Of a DNA stretch of 64,000 bases, positions 15,274-24,657 are shown in pieces; within the stretch, counting starts at the first letter, position 1; every line of letters starts with the position of its first letter. Origin of the DNA: an uncultured Clostridia bacterium. Lineage in GTDB: Bacteria > Bacillota > Clostridia > Lachnospirales > CAG-274. Where the stretch lies: assembly GCA_947628755.1 (NCBI GenBank), contig CANRBC010000015.1, positions 1-64,000 of the forward strand. Direction: 5' to 3'. A program made the position numbers and the translations under genes. The notes under the pieces were generated by a model. It saw only the letters and a list, made by a program, of their open reading frames with translations, was not told the DNA's origin and ran no database searches.

Positions 15274-16257
15274 TTAATCCTCCTCAATTTTTTCAAGGGC
15301 GTATTCCGCAGCCGCTCTTATGTCCTCTCTGTCGTCCTTAGTGAATTTTTCTATGGTATCCTTCATTTTTACCGCCTTCATATTTCCAAGGGCGATAAGG
15401 GCGTTTCTCTGCAATATCCTTTTTCCTCTCCAGCCTGCGGCGGTATGTCTGTATACTCTGTCAAAGTCCCTGTTTGTCATGGTCAGAAGCTCTTCTGTAT
15501 CCGGATACGCATATTGACTGTACGCCCTTGTAAAGTCCTTATTATAGGGGCATACTCTCTGACAAATATCGCAGCCGTATATCTGTATGCCCATGGCGGC
15601 GCATTCCTCTCTGCTGAGTACGCCTTTTTTTTGCGTAATATAGGATATACATTTTTTATATAGGCATTTTCCGTTTTCAAGAGCATTTCCCGGGCAGGCG
15701 GATATACACTTGCGGCAGTCTTTACACTTATCCTTTTTTTCAGAGGGTACGGGAGAATTCCATTTTTCATAGTCTATGTCGGTCAGCATATAGCCTATAA
15801 AAAACATACCTCCTATATCGTCATTAATAATACTGAGGTTTTTTCCGCATACTCCCAAACCGCATCTAAGCGCCACCTCTCTGTCTGCAAGAGGTCCTGT
15901 GTCGGTATACATCATGACACTGCTGTCTTTTAGCAGTTCATTTCTTATTACCTCCAGCTTTCTCATTACTATTCTGTGATAGTCCTCGCCTACCGCTCCC
16001 GCAGATATAACTCCCCTGTATTTTCCGTCGTCTATATTGTCGTAGACCACATTATAGGGCAGACCTACAGCCACAAGGCTTCTGACCTCCGCCATAGTTA
16101 CGGATGGCTCTGTCCTTTCCTCAAGAGAGCTGCTCACAAAGGGAACGATTCTGCCTTTGAGCCTTTCCTTCAGCTCGTAAAAAGGCTCTGCCCTTCCCAC
16201 TCCCGCTATTATATTTTCCGCCTTGGCTATAACCTGAAGCCTTTCATACATAGTCAT
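15274..16257 (-). CDS. queG: Epoxyqueuosine reductase QueG
   Basis: 327 residues. The DTGPLADREVALRCGLG block (cobalamin-binding region) is followed by CKDCRKCISACP and CGDICQRVCP-type cysteine clusters ([4Fe-4S] x2; second reads YGCDICQRVCPYN), then a C-terminal HEAT-like repeat (DTIEKFTKDDREDIRAAAEYALE). QueG makes queuosine in tRNA from epoxyqueuosine using cobalamin. AAGGTG precedes ATG 16257. No other queuosine genes are in the window. Confidence 0.93.
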   Translation of the reverse strand: MTMYERLQVIAKAENIIAGVGRAEPFYELKERLKGRIVPFVSSSLEERTEPSVTMAEVRSLVAVGLPYNVVYDNIDDGKYRGVISAGAVGEDYHRIVMRKLEVIRNELLKDSSVMMYTDTGPLADREVALRCGLGVCGKNLSIINDDIGGMFFIGYMLTDIDYEKWNSPVPSEKKDKCKDCRKCISACPGNALENGKCLYKKCISYITQKKGVLSREECAAMGIQIYGCDICQRVCPYNKDFTRAYSQYAYPDTEELLTMTNRDFDRVYRHTAAGWRGKRILQRNALIALGNMKAVKMKDTIEKFTKDDREDIRAAAEYALEKIEED

Positions 16258-16402
16258 AATATCACCTTAATGGTATTTTACCATATTTTCATTAATTTGT
16301 AAGTATTTTCTGCTTGCAATTATAGGGTTTTTACATTATAATTATAAATTGTAATATAATTGAAATATTAGACTTTATTGACATAGATAAGGAGTGTGCT
16401 TT

Positions 16403-17521
16403 ATGCCGCCTGTAAACAGAACCAACAAACCCTTGAGGTTCAAGGAAAAGTCATCAAAACCCATGATATTTCCCTTGCAGCCCGACAATATGTCCGGAGC
16501 ATATACCAAAAAAAGCCGCCGTCGTCCAAACGGCAGACCTATAATAATACTTGTGATATTGCTTGCCATAATAGGACTTTGCGCCTATGTTATGCTTTAC
16601 AAAAATGCCCTTGCCATACAGATAAACGGCGAGACAGCAGGCTATATAAAGGATATGGATACCACAGAGCAGGAGCTTAATTCTCTGATACTTGCAAAGC
16701 TCAGGGAGGAGGCAGGCAACAATCTTGAGATAACCGACACCATTACACTGCGTCCCGTAAATAGCCTTTTCAGAAAGGTATCCAGAAATACGGAGCAGGT
16801 GATAGCCGAGGTATGCAATTCTGTCGGCTACAAGCAGGAGGCTACCACTATACTTGTTGAAAACAAGGAAATGGTCATAGTTTCCAATGTTGAAAAGGCA
16901 AGAGAGGTGCTTAATACCATACTTGACAACTATCAATGTCCTGCAGGCACATCAGAGCCTCAGTTTGCCGTTAAGATAAACACAGGCTCTACATTTGTGG
17001 ACTCCGAGGAGGTCAGCTCTGTGGAAGAGGCTGTTAAGCTCCTCAGCACTACAAAAACCGTTGAAAGAGAGCATACCGTCGTATCCGGCGACAGCTTCGG
17101 CATGATAGCTTCCATGGCGGGCATGACTGAGGATGAGCTTCTGGCAGCCAATCCCTCCATTACCAACGAGACAAAGACAAAGCTACAGATAGGACAGAAA
17201 ATAAAGACCATTGCCACAGTACCTTCCCTTGCCATAAGAACCTTCAAGGTAACTACGGAAACTCAAGATGTACCCTATAAAACAACGACAAGGGAAAACA
17301 GCTCACAGCCCTCCTCCTATTCAAGGGTGATACGGGAGGGTAAAAACGGCAAAAAAGAGGTTTCTACCAGAACACCTTATGTAAACGGAGAACAGATAGG
17401 CGAGCCTGTAACTAGCGAAAAGACTATTGAAGAGGCTGTGAACCGCATTATTGAGGTCGGCACTTATACGCCAAGAGACACAAGCGACAGCTCTGAAGGC
17501 TCCGAGGATACTGAGGAATAA
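16403..17521 (+). CDS. Membrane-anchored LysM-G5 cell-wall protein
   Basis: 372 residues from ATG 16403 (AAGGAGTG). A basic cytoplasmic N-terminus, one membrane helix (PIIILVILLAIIGLCAYVML, about 46-66), a region typical of the YabE/YoaR-like part, a LysM domain (HTVVSGDSFGMIASMAGMTEDELLAANP, about 225-270), then a G5 domain (TTETQDVPYKTTTRENS...) and an acidic tail. Related proteins usually end in an M23 or 3D peptidase; none is present here, so it probably binds peptidoglycan rather than cuts it, or activates a partner. Confidence 0.85.
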   Translation: MPPVNRTNKPLRFKEKSSKPMIFPLQPDNMSGAYTKKSRRRPNGRPIIILVILLAIIGLCAYVMLYKNALAIQINGETAGYIKDMDTTEQELNSLILAKLREEAGNNLEITDTITLRPVNSLFRKVSRNTEQVIAEVCNSVGYKQEATTILVENKEMVIVSNVEKAREVLNTILDNYQCPAGTSEPQFAVKINTGSTFVDSEEVSSVEEAVKLLSTTKTVEREHTVVSGDSFGMIASMAGMTEDELLAANPSITNETKTKLQIGQKIKTIATVPSLAIRTFKVTTETQDVPYKTTTRENSSQPSSYSRVIREGKNGKKEVSTRTPYVNGEQIGEPVTSEKTIEEAVNRIIEVGTYTPRDTSDSSEGSEDTEE

Positions 17522-17599
17522 ATATTTATGATTGGGGGGTTGTTATACGCAGCCCCTTATTTATTTTAATTCAATTTAATTTAATTTGGAAGTGATACT

Positions 17600-18973
17600 A
17601 TGCAAAACAGAGAGGATATTAAAAAAATATATCTTTTTGAAAAAATGCCTGTGCCAAGGTCAGTAGCAGTCCTTGCCGTACCCACTATTATAAGCTCTCT
17701 CGTAATGGTGATTTACAGCCTTGCAGACACATGGTTCGTAGGGCTTACGAACGACCCTGTGCAGAATGCCGCCGTAGCTCTTGCCGCTCCCGTGCTTCTT
17801 GCCTTTAACGCCATAAACAATCTTTTTGGCGTAGGTACTTCCAGTATGATGAGCAGGGCTCTTGGCAGAAAGGACTACGACACCGTATACAGAAGCTCCT
17901 CCTTTGGCTTTTACTGTTCTCTTTTCTTTGCGCTTATATTTTCATTTCTGTATATCGTTTTCCGTTCACAGCTTCTGGACATACTTGGCGCAAAGCCGGA
18001 TACGCTTTCTGCCACAAGCAGGTATTTAAAATGGACAGTCGCCCTTGGCGCAGCCCCCGCCATACTCAATGTGGTATTCGCATATCTTGTGCGTTCGGAG
18101 GGCTCTGCTCTTCACGCAGGTATAGGCACAATGAGCGGCTGTCTTCTTAACATTGCGCTTGACCCTATATTCGTGCTGCCATGGGGACTTAATATGGGCG
18201 CTGAGGGAGCTGGTCTTGCTACATTTATATCCAACTGTGTTGCCTGCATTTATTTCCTTGTGCTGCTCTATATAAAAAGAGGAAGAACTTATGTATGTAT
18301 AAGTCCTTCCAAGTTTGGCTTCAAAAAGGAAATTATAATAGGGATATGCGCAGTAGGCATCCCTGCCTCTATACAGAATTTACTCAATGTAACGGGCATG
18401 ACAATACTCAACAACTTTACATCGTCCTACGGCGCAGATTCCGTTGCGGCTATGGGTATAGCCAACAGAATAAATCTTGTGCCTATGTATATCGCTCTCG
18501 GTCTTTCACAGGGCGTAATGCCCCTTATAAGCTATAACTATGCCAACAAAACCTATAAGAGAGCAAAGCACGCCATAGTATTCTCATCAAAAATTTCCGT
18601 GGGAATGTTGGGCATAGTTACTGTTATATTCTATATTTTTGCAGCCAATCTTATGGGACTATTCATAAGCAGCAGCACCATTATTTTATACGGCGCGCAG
18701 TTTCTTAGAGGTCTGTGTCTGTCGCTGCCCTTTATGGGAATGGATTTCCTTGCGGTAGCCGTGTTCCAAGCATGCGGCATAGGCAGACTTTCTCTGCTCT
18801 TTGCCATACTCCGAAAGATAGTGCTGGAAATACCCTTCCTTTTTATACTCAACTATCTTTTCCCTATGTACGGTCTGGCATACGCCCAGTTTTCGGCAGA
18901 GCTTATACTTTCAATCGCTGCGGTAATTGCCCTTAGCCGTATATTCAAAAAACTTATGTCAGAGGTTATATAG
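17600..18973 (+). CDS. MATE-family multidrug/cation exporter
   Basis: 457 residues with about twelve membrane helices in two similar halves. The family blocks VPTIISSLVMVIYSLADTWFVG and the second-half PASIQNLLNVTGMTILNNF are visible, as is DPIFVLPWGLNMGAEGAGLAT. These place it in the MATE family (MepA/NorM-like), which exports drugs with Na+ or H+. Transcribed alone; substrate unknown. Confidence 0.92.
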   Translation: MQNREDIKKIYLFEKMPVPRSVAVLAVPTIISSLVMVIYSLADTWFVGLTNDPVQNAAVALAAPVLLAFNAINNLFGVGTSSMMSRALGRKDYDTVYRSSSFGFYCSLFFALIFSFLYIVFRSQLLDILGAKPDTLSATSRYLKWTVALGAAPAILNVVFAYLVRSEGSALHAGIGTMSGCLLNIALDPIFVLPWGLNMGAEGAGLATFISNCVACIYFLVLLYIKRGRTYVCISPSKFGFKKEIIIGICAVGIPASIQNLLNVTGMTILNNFTSSYGADSVAAMGIANRINLVPMYIALGLSQGVMPLISYNYANKTYKRAKHAIVFSSKISVGMLGIVTVIFYIFAANLMGLFISSSTIILYGAQFLRGLCLSLPFMGMDFLAVAVFQACGIGRLSLLFAILRKIVLEIPFLFILNYLFPMYGLAYAQFSAELILSIAAVIALSRIFKKLMSEVI

Positions 18974-18983
18974 GTGTCAAAGG

Positions 18984-19667
18984 CTACTGTACAGAGCTTT
19001 CATTTGCGCATATATTGCCGTCTATTGATATTACGATTACATTGACGTCAATATCCTTGCCGCTTTCCTCCACAGCCTTTTTTATGTAATATTCCATACC
19101 TCCGCAGCATGGCACCTCCATTCTTGTAAGAGTAATGCTTTTTATATTATTATGCTTTATAATATCGCACAGCTTTTGTGAATAATCCAAATCGTCTAAT
19201 TTAGGACAGCCTATAAGGGTTATGTGGTCTCTCATAAAGGCGTTATGAAAATTGCCGTAAGCGTAGGCGGTACAGTCGGCGGCTATAAGCAAATCCGCAT
19301 TTTCAAAATAAGGCGCGTTTACAGGCGCCAGCTTTATCTGTACAGGCCATTGTGAAAGCTGTGAGCCGACTACTCCCATGCTTTCATTGACCTCCATTGT
19401 TCTCTGAGCGCTTCCGGGACACGGCGTACTCTCGGCTCTGTGAGCTCTCACAGCCTCCTCGTCATAGGGCATTGCCTCTCTTTCCACAAATGAAATAGCG
19501 TTCATGGGGCATACGGGCAGACAGTTGCCAAGACCGTCGCAGTAGTCGTCTCTTATAAGCCTTGCCTTGCCGTCTATCATGGCAATAGCTCCCTCGTGAC
19601 AGGCGTCTGCGCACAAGCCGCAGCCATTACACTTTTCCTCGTCTATAATTATTATTTTTCTTATCAT
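18984..19667 (-). CDS. Two-cluster 4Fe-4S ferredoxin-domain protein
   Basis: 227 residues. The N-terminus has CNGCGLCADACHEGAI and the second cluster GLGNCLPVCPMNAI (C-rich, slightly altered spacing). The remainder, with ADLLIAADCTAYAYG, IGCPKLDDLD and VPCCGG motifs, matches the ferredoxin-like proteins of Clostridia often linked with hydrogenase or sulfur metabolism; the CCGG site may bind another cofactor. Single gene, ends convergent with the MATE gene. Confidence 0.85.
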   Translation of the reverse strand: MIRKIIIIDEEKCNGCGLCADACHEGAIAMIDGKARLIRDDYCDGLGNCLPVCPMNAISFVEREAMPYDEEAVRAHRAESTPCPGSAQRTMEVNESMGVVGSQLSQWPVQIKLAPVNAPYFENADLLIAADCTAYAYGNFHNAFMRDHITLIGCPKLDDLDYSQKLCDIIKHNNIKSITLTRMEVPCCGGMEYYIKKAVEESGKDIDVNVIVISIDGNICANESSVQ

Positions 19668-19693
19668 AATATAGCCTCCTTATATATTTTATC

Positions 19694-19722
19694 TTGACAT
19701 TTTTAAAAAGATATTTTATACT
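19694..19722 (+). promoter_or_regulatory. Promoter of tRNA-Arg
   Basis: TTGACA (19694-19699), 17-bp spacer, TATACT (19717-19722), eleven bases before the mature tRNA 5' end. Confidence 0.85.
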
Positions 19723-19733
19723 ATTATTGCTGC

Positions 19734-19805
19734 GCACCTATAGTTAAACGGATATAATAAGCCCCTCCTAAGGGTTAGTTCCGGGTTCGATTCCCGGTAG
19801 GTGTA
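19734..19805 (+). tRNA. tRNA-Arg (anticodon CCU)
   Basis: A full cloverleaf of 72 nt: acceptor GCACCTA/TAGGTGT (one G-U closing pair), D arm GTTA/TAAT, anticodon stem AGCCC/GGGTT with loop CTCCTAA giving anticodon CCT, T arm CCGGG/CCCGG with TTCGATT. CCA is not encoded. Reads the rare AGG codon. Confidence 0.93.
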
Positions 19806-19822
19806 TTCCTATATTTCTTATT

Positions 19823-19865
19823 AAAAGCCTTCTGCGTTACCAAGTAATTCAGAAGGCTTTTGCTT
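19823..19865. terminator. Terminator after tRNA-Arg, shared with aroA
   Basis: AAAAGCCTTCTG and CAGAAGGCTTTT form a 12-bp stem with T/A runs on both sides, so it can end both the tRNA transcript and the convergent aroA transcript. Confidence 0.85.
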
Positions 19866-21139
19866 TATAAACTTTCCAGCTTTTCGTAAAAATCGGGGAA
19901 TGAAATTCCCACACAGTCTGCGTCTGTTATTACGGTATCTCCGTCGCCAACAAGAGCGGCAACGGCACAGCTCATGGCTACTCTGTGGTCAAGATGTGAA
20001 TACACCGTACCTGCGCTTATATTCTGATTGCCTTTTATTATCATTCCGTCGTCGGTCTCTTCTATTACGGCGCCAAGCTTGCCTAATTCCTCGCTCATTG
20101 TGGCTATTCTGTTGGATTCCTTTACCTTAAGCTCTTCGGCGTCCTTTACGACAGTGGTACCCTCTGCGCAGAGAGCCGCAACTGCAAATACGGGAATCTC
20201 GTCTATCATTCTGGGTATTATATCGCCCTCAAGAGTAGTCGCCTTTAGACTTGAGGTCTTTACCTCTATATCCGCAACAGGCTCTCCTCCGGAGCTTCTT
20301 TTATTTATTATATTCACATAGCCGCCCATAGCCTTAAAGGCATCTATTATGCCTGTTCTGGTAGGATTGATACCTACATTCTCTATAATAATATGAGAAT
20401 CGGGAACAATAAGCCCCGCCGCCATGAAAAACGCTGCCGACGAAATATCTCCCGGCACTTCTATATCCTTTGCATAAAGCTCATCAACGGGAGCGCTTGT
20501 AATAACGCCGTTGTTATTTTTAATATCAGCGCCGAAGTAATTGAGCATTATCTCAGTATGGTTTCTTGAGGCGACAGGCTCGTTAATAACAGTAGTACCC
20601 TCTGCAAAAAGGCTTGCCAGAAGTATAGAGGACTTTACCTGGGCGCTTGCAACAGGCATGGTATATTCTATGGCTTTCAGCCTTCTGCCGTGTATTGTAA
20701 GGGGAGCGTAGCCGTTATTTGTGCTTTCTATATCTGCGCCCATAAGTGAAAGAGGCGTTATTATCCTCTTCATGGGTCTTTTCTGTATAGAGGCGTCGCC
20801 GTTCAGCACACAGTCAAAGTCCTGAGCCGCAAGTATGCCCGAAATAAGCCTTATTGTAGTACCGCTGTTGCCTACGTCAAGCATATCCCTTGGCGCAGCA
20901 AGTCCCCTAAGTCCCTTGCCGTGTACCGTTACGTTTTCGCCGTTGACCTCTATATCTATGCCCAGCTTTTTAAAGCAGGATATTGTAGACATACAGTCGT
21001 TGCCCGTAAGGAATCCCGTTATATTGGTATCGCCCTTTGCTATTGAGCCGAACATAACCGCTCTATGGGATATGGACTTATCCCCGGGTATCCTTATTCT
21101 GCCCCTCAGAGCCTTTTTTGCGCTTATTATCTTATCCAT
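19865..21139 (-). CDS. aroA: 3-phosphoshikimate 1-carboxyvinyltransferase (EPSP synthase)
   Basis: 424 residues, normal length. Starts IISAKKALRGRIRIPGDKSISHRAVM with the GDKSISHR substrate site, then LDVGNSGTTIRLISG, and ends with DHRVAMSCAVAALVGDGDTVITDADCVGISFPDFYEKL. Catalyses the sixth shikimate-pathway step. It lies 10 bp after tyrA, so the two form an aromatic amino-acid operon. Confidence 0.96.
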   Translation of the reverse strand: MDKIISAKKALRGRIRIPGDKSISHRAVMFGSIAKGDTNITGFLTGNDCMSTISCFKKLGIDIEVNGENVTVHGKGLRGLAAPRDMLDVGNSGTTIRLISGILAAQDFDCVLNGDASIQKRPMKRIITPLSLMGADIESTNNGYAPLTIHGRRLKAIEYTMPVASAQVKSSILLASLFAEGTTVINEPVASRNHTEIMLNYFGADIKNNNGVITSAPVDELYAKDIEVPGDISSAAFFMAAGLIVPDSHIIIENVGINPTRTGIIDAFKAMGGYVNIINKRSSGGEPVADIEVKTSSLKATTLEGDIIPRMIDEIPVFAVAALCAEGTTVVKDAEELKVKESNRIATMSEELGKLGAVIEETDDGMIIKGNQNISAGTVYSHLDHRVAMSCAVAALVGDGDTVITDADCVGISFPDFYEKLESL

Positions 21140-21149
21140 GATACTCTCC

Positions 21150-22223
21150 TTATTTATTGAAAACCGTGTAATTCATCGATTTTAAAATGCAAATTGCCTT
21201 TTCCATATCTTCTTTTTCGTTGAATATTATCTGTAATGCGCCCTCGCTGTAATCTCGGCTGTTTACTATACCTATATTTTTTATATTGATATTGTTGTGG
21301 CTGAGTATAACGGCTATAACGGCAATAGCGCCGGGCTTGTCGGTTATATCCACGCCAATTTCGTAATGAGAGGAGGCTGACCTTCTGGAATTAAATGTAT
21401 TTCTGTAATCCCTTGCCTCCTCAAAAAAGCCGTAAGGGTCTCTCTCTGTTTTCAGAAGCCCTTCTATATCCGAAAGTATGCTTCTGAACTTTCCGAGAAC
21501 ATCTATTATCTTTTCTCTGTTGTCCTCGCATATACCCGACCAGACCTCGGGAGAAGAGCTTGCTATTCTTGTAATATCCTTAAAGCCTCCTGCCGCAAGA
21601 GAGTGCATATATCGGTTTTCATCATCAAGCTCTTTTACAGTATTTACAAGAGCTGCCGCTATTATATGGGGGACATGGCTTATAGCCGCCACTATCCTGT
21701 CGTGATATTCGGGAGAAAGCACAAGGGGTATAGCGCCAAGAGTTTTCACAATATCTATCATAGATTCAAGCATATCCTCCGTAACGTTTTTGCCCGGAGT
21801 GAGGATATAATAGGCATTTTCAAAAAGGTGAGCCTTTGCCGCCCTATATCCTGTCTTTTCACTGCCTGCCATAGGATGACCGCCTATAAAATTGATATTG
21901 TCAAATTTAAGCATTTCATTGTATATTACCTCCTTGGTGCTGCCTACGTCGGTAATTATACAGTCCTTACCTATAACGGGAATAAGCCTCTCCACATAGG
22001 CGGGTATTTTATCCACAGAGGTGCATACAAACACAATATCCCTATCCTCGAATATACTTATATCGTCAAGAGAATACTCTCTTATATCTCCGTTTTCCTT
22101 TGCGTCGATTAAAGACTGCTCGCTTCTGCTCATGGCAACTATATCGCAGCTTGTCTTTTCCCTCAGACATTTGGCAATAGAGCCGCCTATAAGTCCAAGT
22201 CCAATTATACCTATTTTTTTCAT
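21150..22223 (-). CDS. tyrA: Prephenate dehydrogenase with ACT domain
   Basis: 357 residues. The NAD-binding start KKIGIIGLGLIGGSIAKCLRE and GGHPMAGSEKTGYRAA identify prephenate dehydrogenase; the last ~70 residues (YEIGVDITDKPGAIAVIAVILSHNNINIKNIGIVNSR) form an ACT domain that likely senses tyrosine. It makes 4-hydroxyphenylpyruvate for tyrosine. First gene of the tyrA-aroA pair. Confidence 0.95.
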   Translation of the reverse strand: MKKIGIIGLGLIGGSIAKCLREKTSCDIVAMSRSEQSLIDAKENGDIREYSLDDISIFEDRDIVFVCTSVDKIPAYVERLIPVIGKDCIITDVGSTKEVIYNEMLKFDNINFIGGHPMAGSEKTGYRAAKAHLFENAYYILTPGKNVTEDMLESMIDIVKTLGAIPLVLSPEYHDRIVAAISHVPHIIAAALVNTVKELDDENRYMHSLAAGGFKDITRIASSSPEVWSGICEDNREKIIDVLGKFRSILSDIEGLLKTERDPYGFFEEARDYRNTFNSRRSASSHYEIGVDITDKPGAIAVIAVILSHNNINIKNIGIVNSRDYSEGALQIIFNEKEDMEKAICILKSMNYTVFNK

Positions 22224-22317
22224 ATTAACGCCTTATTTCTTATAAAATTTATTTCTATATATTTTACCATTTATATATAATTTGGTCAACCGAATAAATA
22301 AAAAAAATAATACGAAA

Positions 22318-22342
22318 AATCGGAAAAGTCACTTTTCCGATT
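22318..22342. terminator. Perfect 12-bp palindromic hairpin
   Basis: AATCGGAAAAGT and its exact complement surround one base. On the minus strand it runs into a T-rich stretch, so it may be a second terminator for the sirtuin operon, or an operator ahead of tyrA. Confidence 0.6.
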
Positions 22343-22358
22343 CGCATATTTTTTTATT

Positions 22359-22403
22359 AAAAAAACAGAGATATGTCCTCATCAAGAGGAAAACATATCC
22401 CTG
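22359..22403 (-). terminator. Terminator of the sirtuin operon
   Basis: On the minus strand a stem formed by 22386-22403 and 22366-22380 is followed by seven T (22365-22359), directly after the sirtuin stop codon. Confidence 0.8.
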
Positions 22404-22410
22404 ATTGAAT

Positions 22411-23280
22411 TTATAAAATTTCCGTCAATATTTTGCAAATATCTCCGTTTATGCAAATGCTTCTCTCAGCTATTTCATCGGGTGAATATGCCTCGCCAAA
22501 ATTCAGGCAGGCATAAACCGCATTTTGATTTTGAGCAGTCATTTTCCAAAACGGATATTTTATGATAACAGGCGTGTTGTAGCCAACGCCAAGCTCTAAA
22601 TACAAAACGTGCCGATTTGTTTGCTTTTGTAAAAATTCTTCGTAACGTTTTGCCGCACAATGCCAACCCTCCGGCTCTACAAATTTGTCATCGCTCCGCA
22701 AATTCATAGTCATAGGTTTTCCGCATTCGGGACATTTTGGAATAAGCTCTGTGGGAATCCTCATGTTTTCTTGAAATTTGAGCATATCCTCTATAATTTT
22801 TTTATTGTCATAAGTCTTTTGGTGACAGGGTACAGAACATTGAAAAAGTCCGTAATCGCCCTGTGTATAGAAAAGTCTTGATTTTTCAAAACCGGATTTT
22901 TGAAAACAGTGGTCAACATTTGTGGTAATTACAAAATAATTTTTATTTTTCATAATTTCAAAAAGATTTTTATATGTGCCGTTGTCAACCTCCATATAGC
23001 GATTTATGAATATATACCGTGACCAGTACGCCCACATTTCTTCAGATGCTTCAAAGGGGAAAAAGCCTCCCGAATACATATCGTGAAAGCCGTATTTTTC
23101 CTCAAAATCACTAAAATATTTTTTAAATCTTTCTCCGCTGTATGTAAATCCTGCCGCTGTGGAAAGTCCTGCTCCTGCGCCAATCACTATTGCATCGGCA
23201 GTGTCAATTTCTCTTTTCAGACGGTCAATTTCCGCCAAGTAACCGCCTGTATATTTCATAGTCCCTTTCTGTAAAGACAT
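22411..23280 (-). CDS. Class M sirtuin (SirTM), predicted protein ADP-ribosyltransferase
   Basis: 289 residues of SIR2 fold: NAD motif GAGAGLSTAAGF (34-45), TTNVD (119-123) and zinc Cys residues including CPECG (183-187). Where deacetylase sirtuins have the catalytic His, this reads YTQGDY with Gln140. Asn121 plus Gln140 are in step with the Asn/Gln pair reported for class M sirtuins, which ADP-ribosylate proteins instead of deacetylating them. ATG 23280 has GAGGTG seven bases upstream, so it overlaps the macrodomain gene by 56 bp. The next gene upstream encodes the zinc macrodomain partner, the hallmark of SirTM operons. Confidence 0.9.
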   Translation of the reverse strand: MSLQKGTMKYTGGYLAEIDRLKREIDTADAIVIGAGAGLSTAAGFTYSGERFKKYFSDFEEKYGFHDMYSGGFFPFEASEEMWAYWSRYIFINRYMEVDNGTYKNLFEIMKNKNYFVITTNVDHCFQKSGFEKSRLFYTQGDYGLFQCSVPCHQKTYDNKKIIEDMLKFQENMRIPTELIPKCPECGKPMTMNLRSDDKFVEPEGWHCAAKRYEEFLQKQTNRHVLYLELGVGYNTPVIIKYPFWKMTAQNQNAVYACLNFGEAYSPDEIAERSICINGDICKILTEIL

Positions 23281-23995
23281 TGAAAATCACCTCGATACCA
23301 TTATGAGATTTAAGAAAATTTTCTGCCGTTTTCACCGCAATTTCCGCCGCTTTTTCCTGCGGAAAGCCGAATACTCCCGTTGAAATGCAGCAAAACGCAA
23401 CGCTTTTTATTTTATTTTTGACTGCAATTTCAAGACAGCTTTTGTAACAGCTTTCAAGCAATCTGCAATGCTCCTCTGTGAGCCTTCCGCCAACAATAGG
23501 ACCGACCGTATGTATCACATATTCACACGGCAAATTATAGGCAGGTGTAATTTTTGCCCTGCCCGTAGGTTCTTCATGTCCCTGCGCCTGCATAATTTCA
23601 TTGCATTTATACCTTAGACGCACTCCTGCAAAAGTGTGAATACAGTTGTCTATACAGTTGTGACAAGGCTGGTAGCAGCCGGTCATTCCCGAATTTGCAG
23701 CGTTTACGATTGCGCCGCATTTAAGCATGGTAATATCGCCTTTCCAGAGATAAATACTATCTTTAAGCGGCGTTAAATCGGCAATATCCGTAACGCCCTT
23801 TATTTTTGTAAATTCCGTGAGAAGCTCGTCCTCAGCCTGTAAAAAATTCTCATCTGCCTTTACGGCAGGACGTATATTAACAAGGCTTCTGTAAAGACGA
23901 AATTTATCATTTTCATGTTCGGGAATTTTTATTTTTTCAATATCATTTCTTTCCGAAATAAGATAATTTATTAAAAAATCAAGCTTACCATTCAT
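23225..23995 (-). CDS. Zinc-containing macrodomain protein-ADP-ribose hydrolase
   Basis: 256 residues from ATG 23995 (GGGAGG). The macrodomain core has GDIT (86-89), IVNAANSGM (96-104) and the ISTGVFGFP loop. The inserted segment GCYQPCHNCIDNCIH (106-120) carries the Cys/His zinc ligands of the Zn-macro subclass. Members linked to class M sirtuins remove the ADP-ribose the sirtuin adds, so the pair should form a reversible switch. It overlaps the upstream flavo-ferredoxin gene by 11 bp and the sirtuin by 56 bp: tight translational coupling. Confidence 0.9.
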   Translation of the reverse strand: MNGKLDFLINYLISERNDIEKIKIPEHENDKFRLYRSLVNIRPAVKADENFLQAEDELLTEFTKIKGVTDIADLTPLKDSIYLWKGDITMLKCGAIVNAANSGMTGCYQPCHNCIDNCIHTFAGVRLRYKCNEIMQAQGHEEPTGRAKITPAYNLPCEYVIHTVGPIVGGRLTEEHCRLLESCYKSCLEIAVKNKIKSVAFCCISTGVFGFPQEKAAEIAVKTAENFLKSHNGIEVIFNVFTERDYEIYRRLLGGN

Positions 23996-24617
23996 ATTTT
24001 TTCCTCCCAACTGCACCAACAGGACAAATCTCCGCACAGTTTCCACAGCGCAGGCAGTTCTGCTGACGAATAACCGCTTTTTTATCCACAATATCAATAC
24101 AGCTCTGCGGGCAATTAAAAATACAAGAACCGCAGCCGATACAACTATCTGTCACAAAATATCCGCTTGGCATATTTTCAGCACCGCCGAAGGAAAAGCT
24201 GTCACGCTCGATAGGTTTCTTTGACAAATCAAACCACTCACCGGTACCCTCATATATCTGAAATACCGTAAGAGCCTTTCTGCTTTCATCAGTCGAATAA
24301 ATTTCAAACATATAAGGATTTTTTTCAAGCAGGAGCGGGAGCATATCCGCACCCCTCTCCCTTACTTTGCCACGGATTGACAAAGCGGCGCATTTCATGG
24401 TATTTTCGCCTTTCATACCGGATAATGCGATATAGCCATTATCCTTTAACCGCTGATAGAAATTCTTTCCCTTTGCGGTCAGAAAGTAAAGCCCGTTCTC
24501 ATCTGCATACATCATATCTATTACGCAGGTGACAGGCAGACCGCTTTTATCAACCGTTGCCGCAACTGTTGAATGTATATGCTCAACAATGAATTTTAAA
24601 TAGTCATTCGCCCTCAT
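23985..24617 (-). CDS. Flavin split-barrel (PNPOx-like) protein fused to a 2x[4Fe-4S] ferredoxin
   Basis: 210 residues. Residues 1-150 resemble pyridoxamine-5'-phosphate-oxidase-like FMN-binding split barrels (IHSTVAATVDKSGLPVTCVIDMMYADENGLYFLT...GYIALSG). Residues 158-205 are two ferredoxin clusters, CIGCGSCIFNCP and CLRCGNCAEICP. An electron-transfer oxidoreductase using FMN is expected. It stands between an Rrf2 regulator and the ADP-ribosylation pair, so it is either the redox partner or the modified target of that system. In described operons the target is a lipoylated GcvH-like protein; none is present here. Confidence 0.82.
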   Translation of the reverse strand: MRANDYLKFIVEHIHSTVAATVDKSGLPVTCVIDMMYADENGLYFLTAKGKNFYQRLKDNGYIALSGMKGENTMKCAALSIRGKVRERGADMLPLLLEKNPYMFEIYSTDESRKALTVFQIYEGTGEWFDLSKKPIERDSFSFGGAENMPSGYFVTDSCIGCGSCIFNCPQSCIDIVDKKAVIRQQNCLRCGNCAEICPVGAVGRKKYEW

Positions 24618-24657
24618 AATATCCTCCTGTGGAAAAATACGTCAGCGTGCTCTGTTT

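Noticed and set aside
16330-16360. Promoter for the LysM-G5 gene
   Set aside because: A TATAAT is present at 16355-16360, but the nearest -35-like TTTACA leaves a 19-bp spacer; not strong enough to list.
23996-24097. Longer N-terminus for the macrodomain protein
   Set aside because: The extra residues are inside the flavo-ferredoxin gene; ATG 23995 has a GGAGG site.
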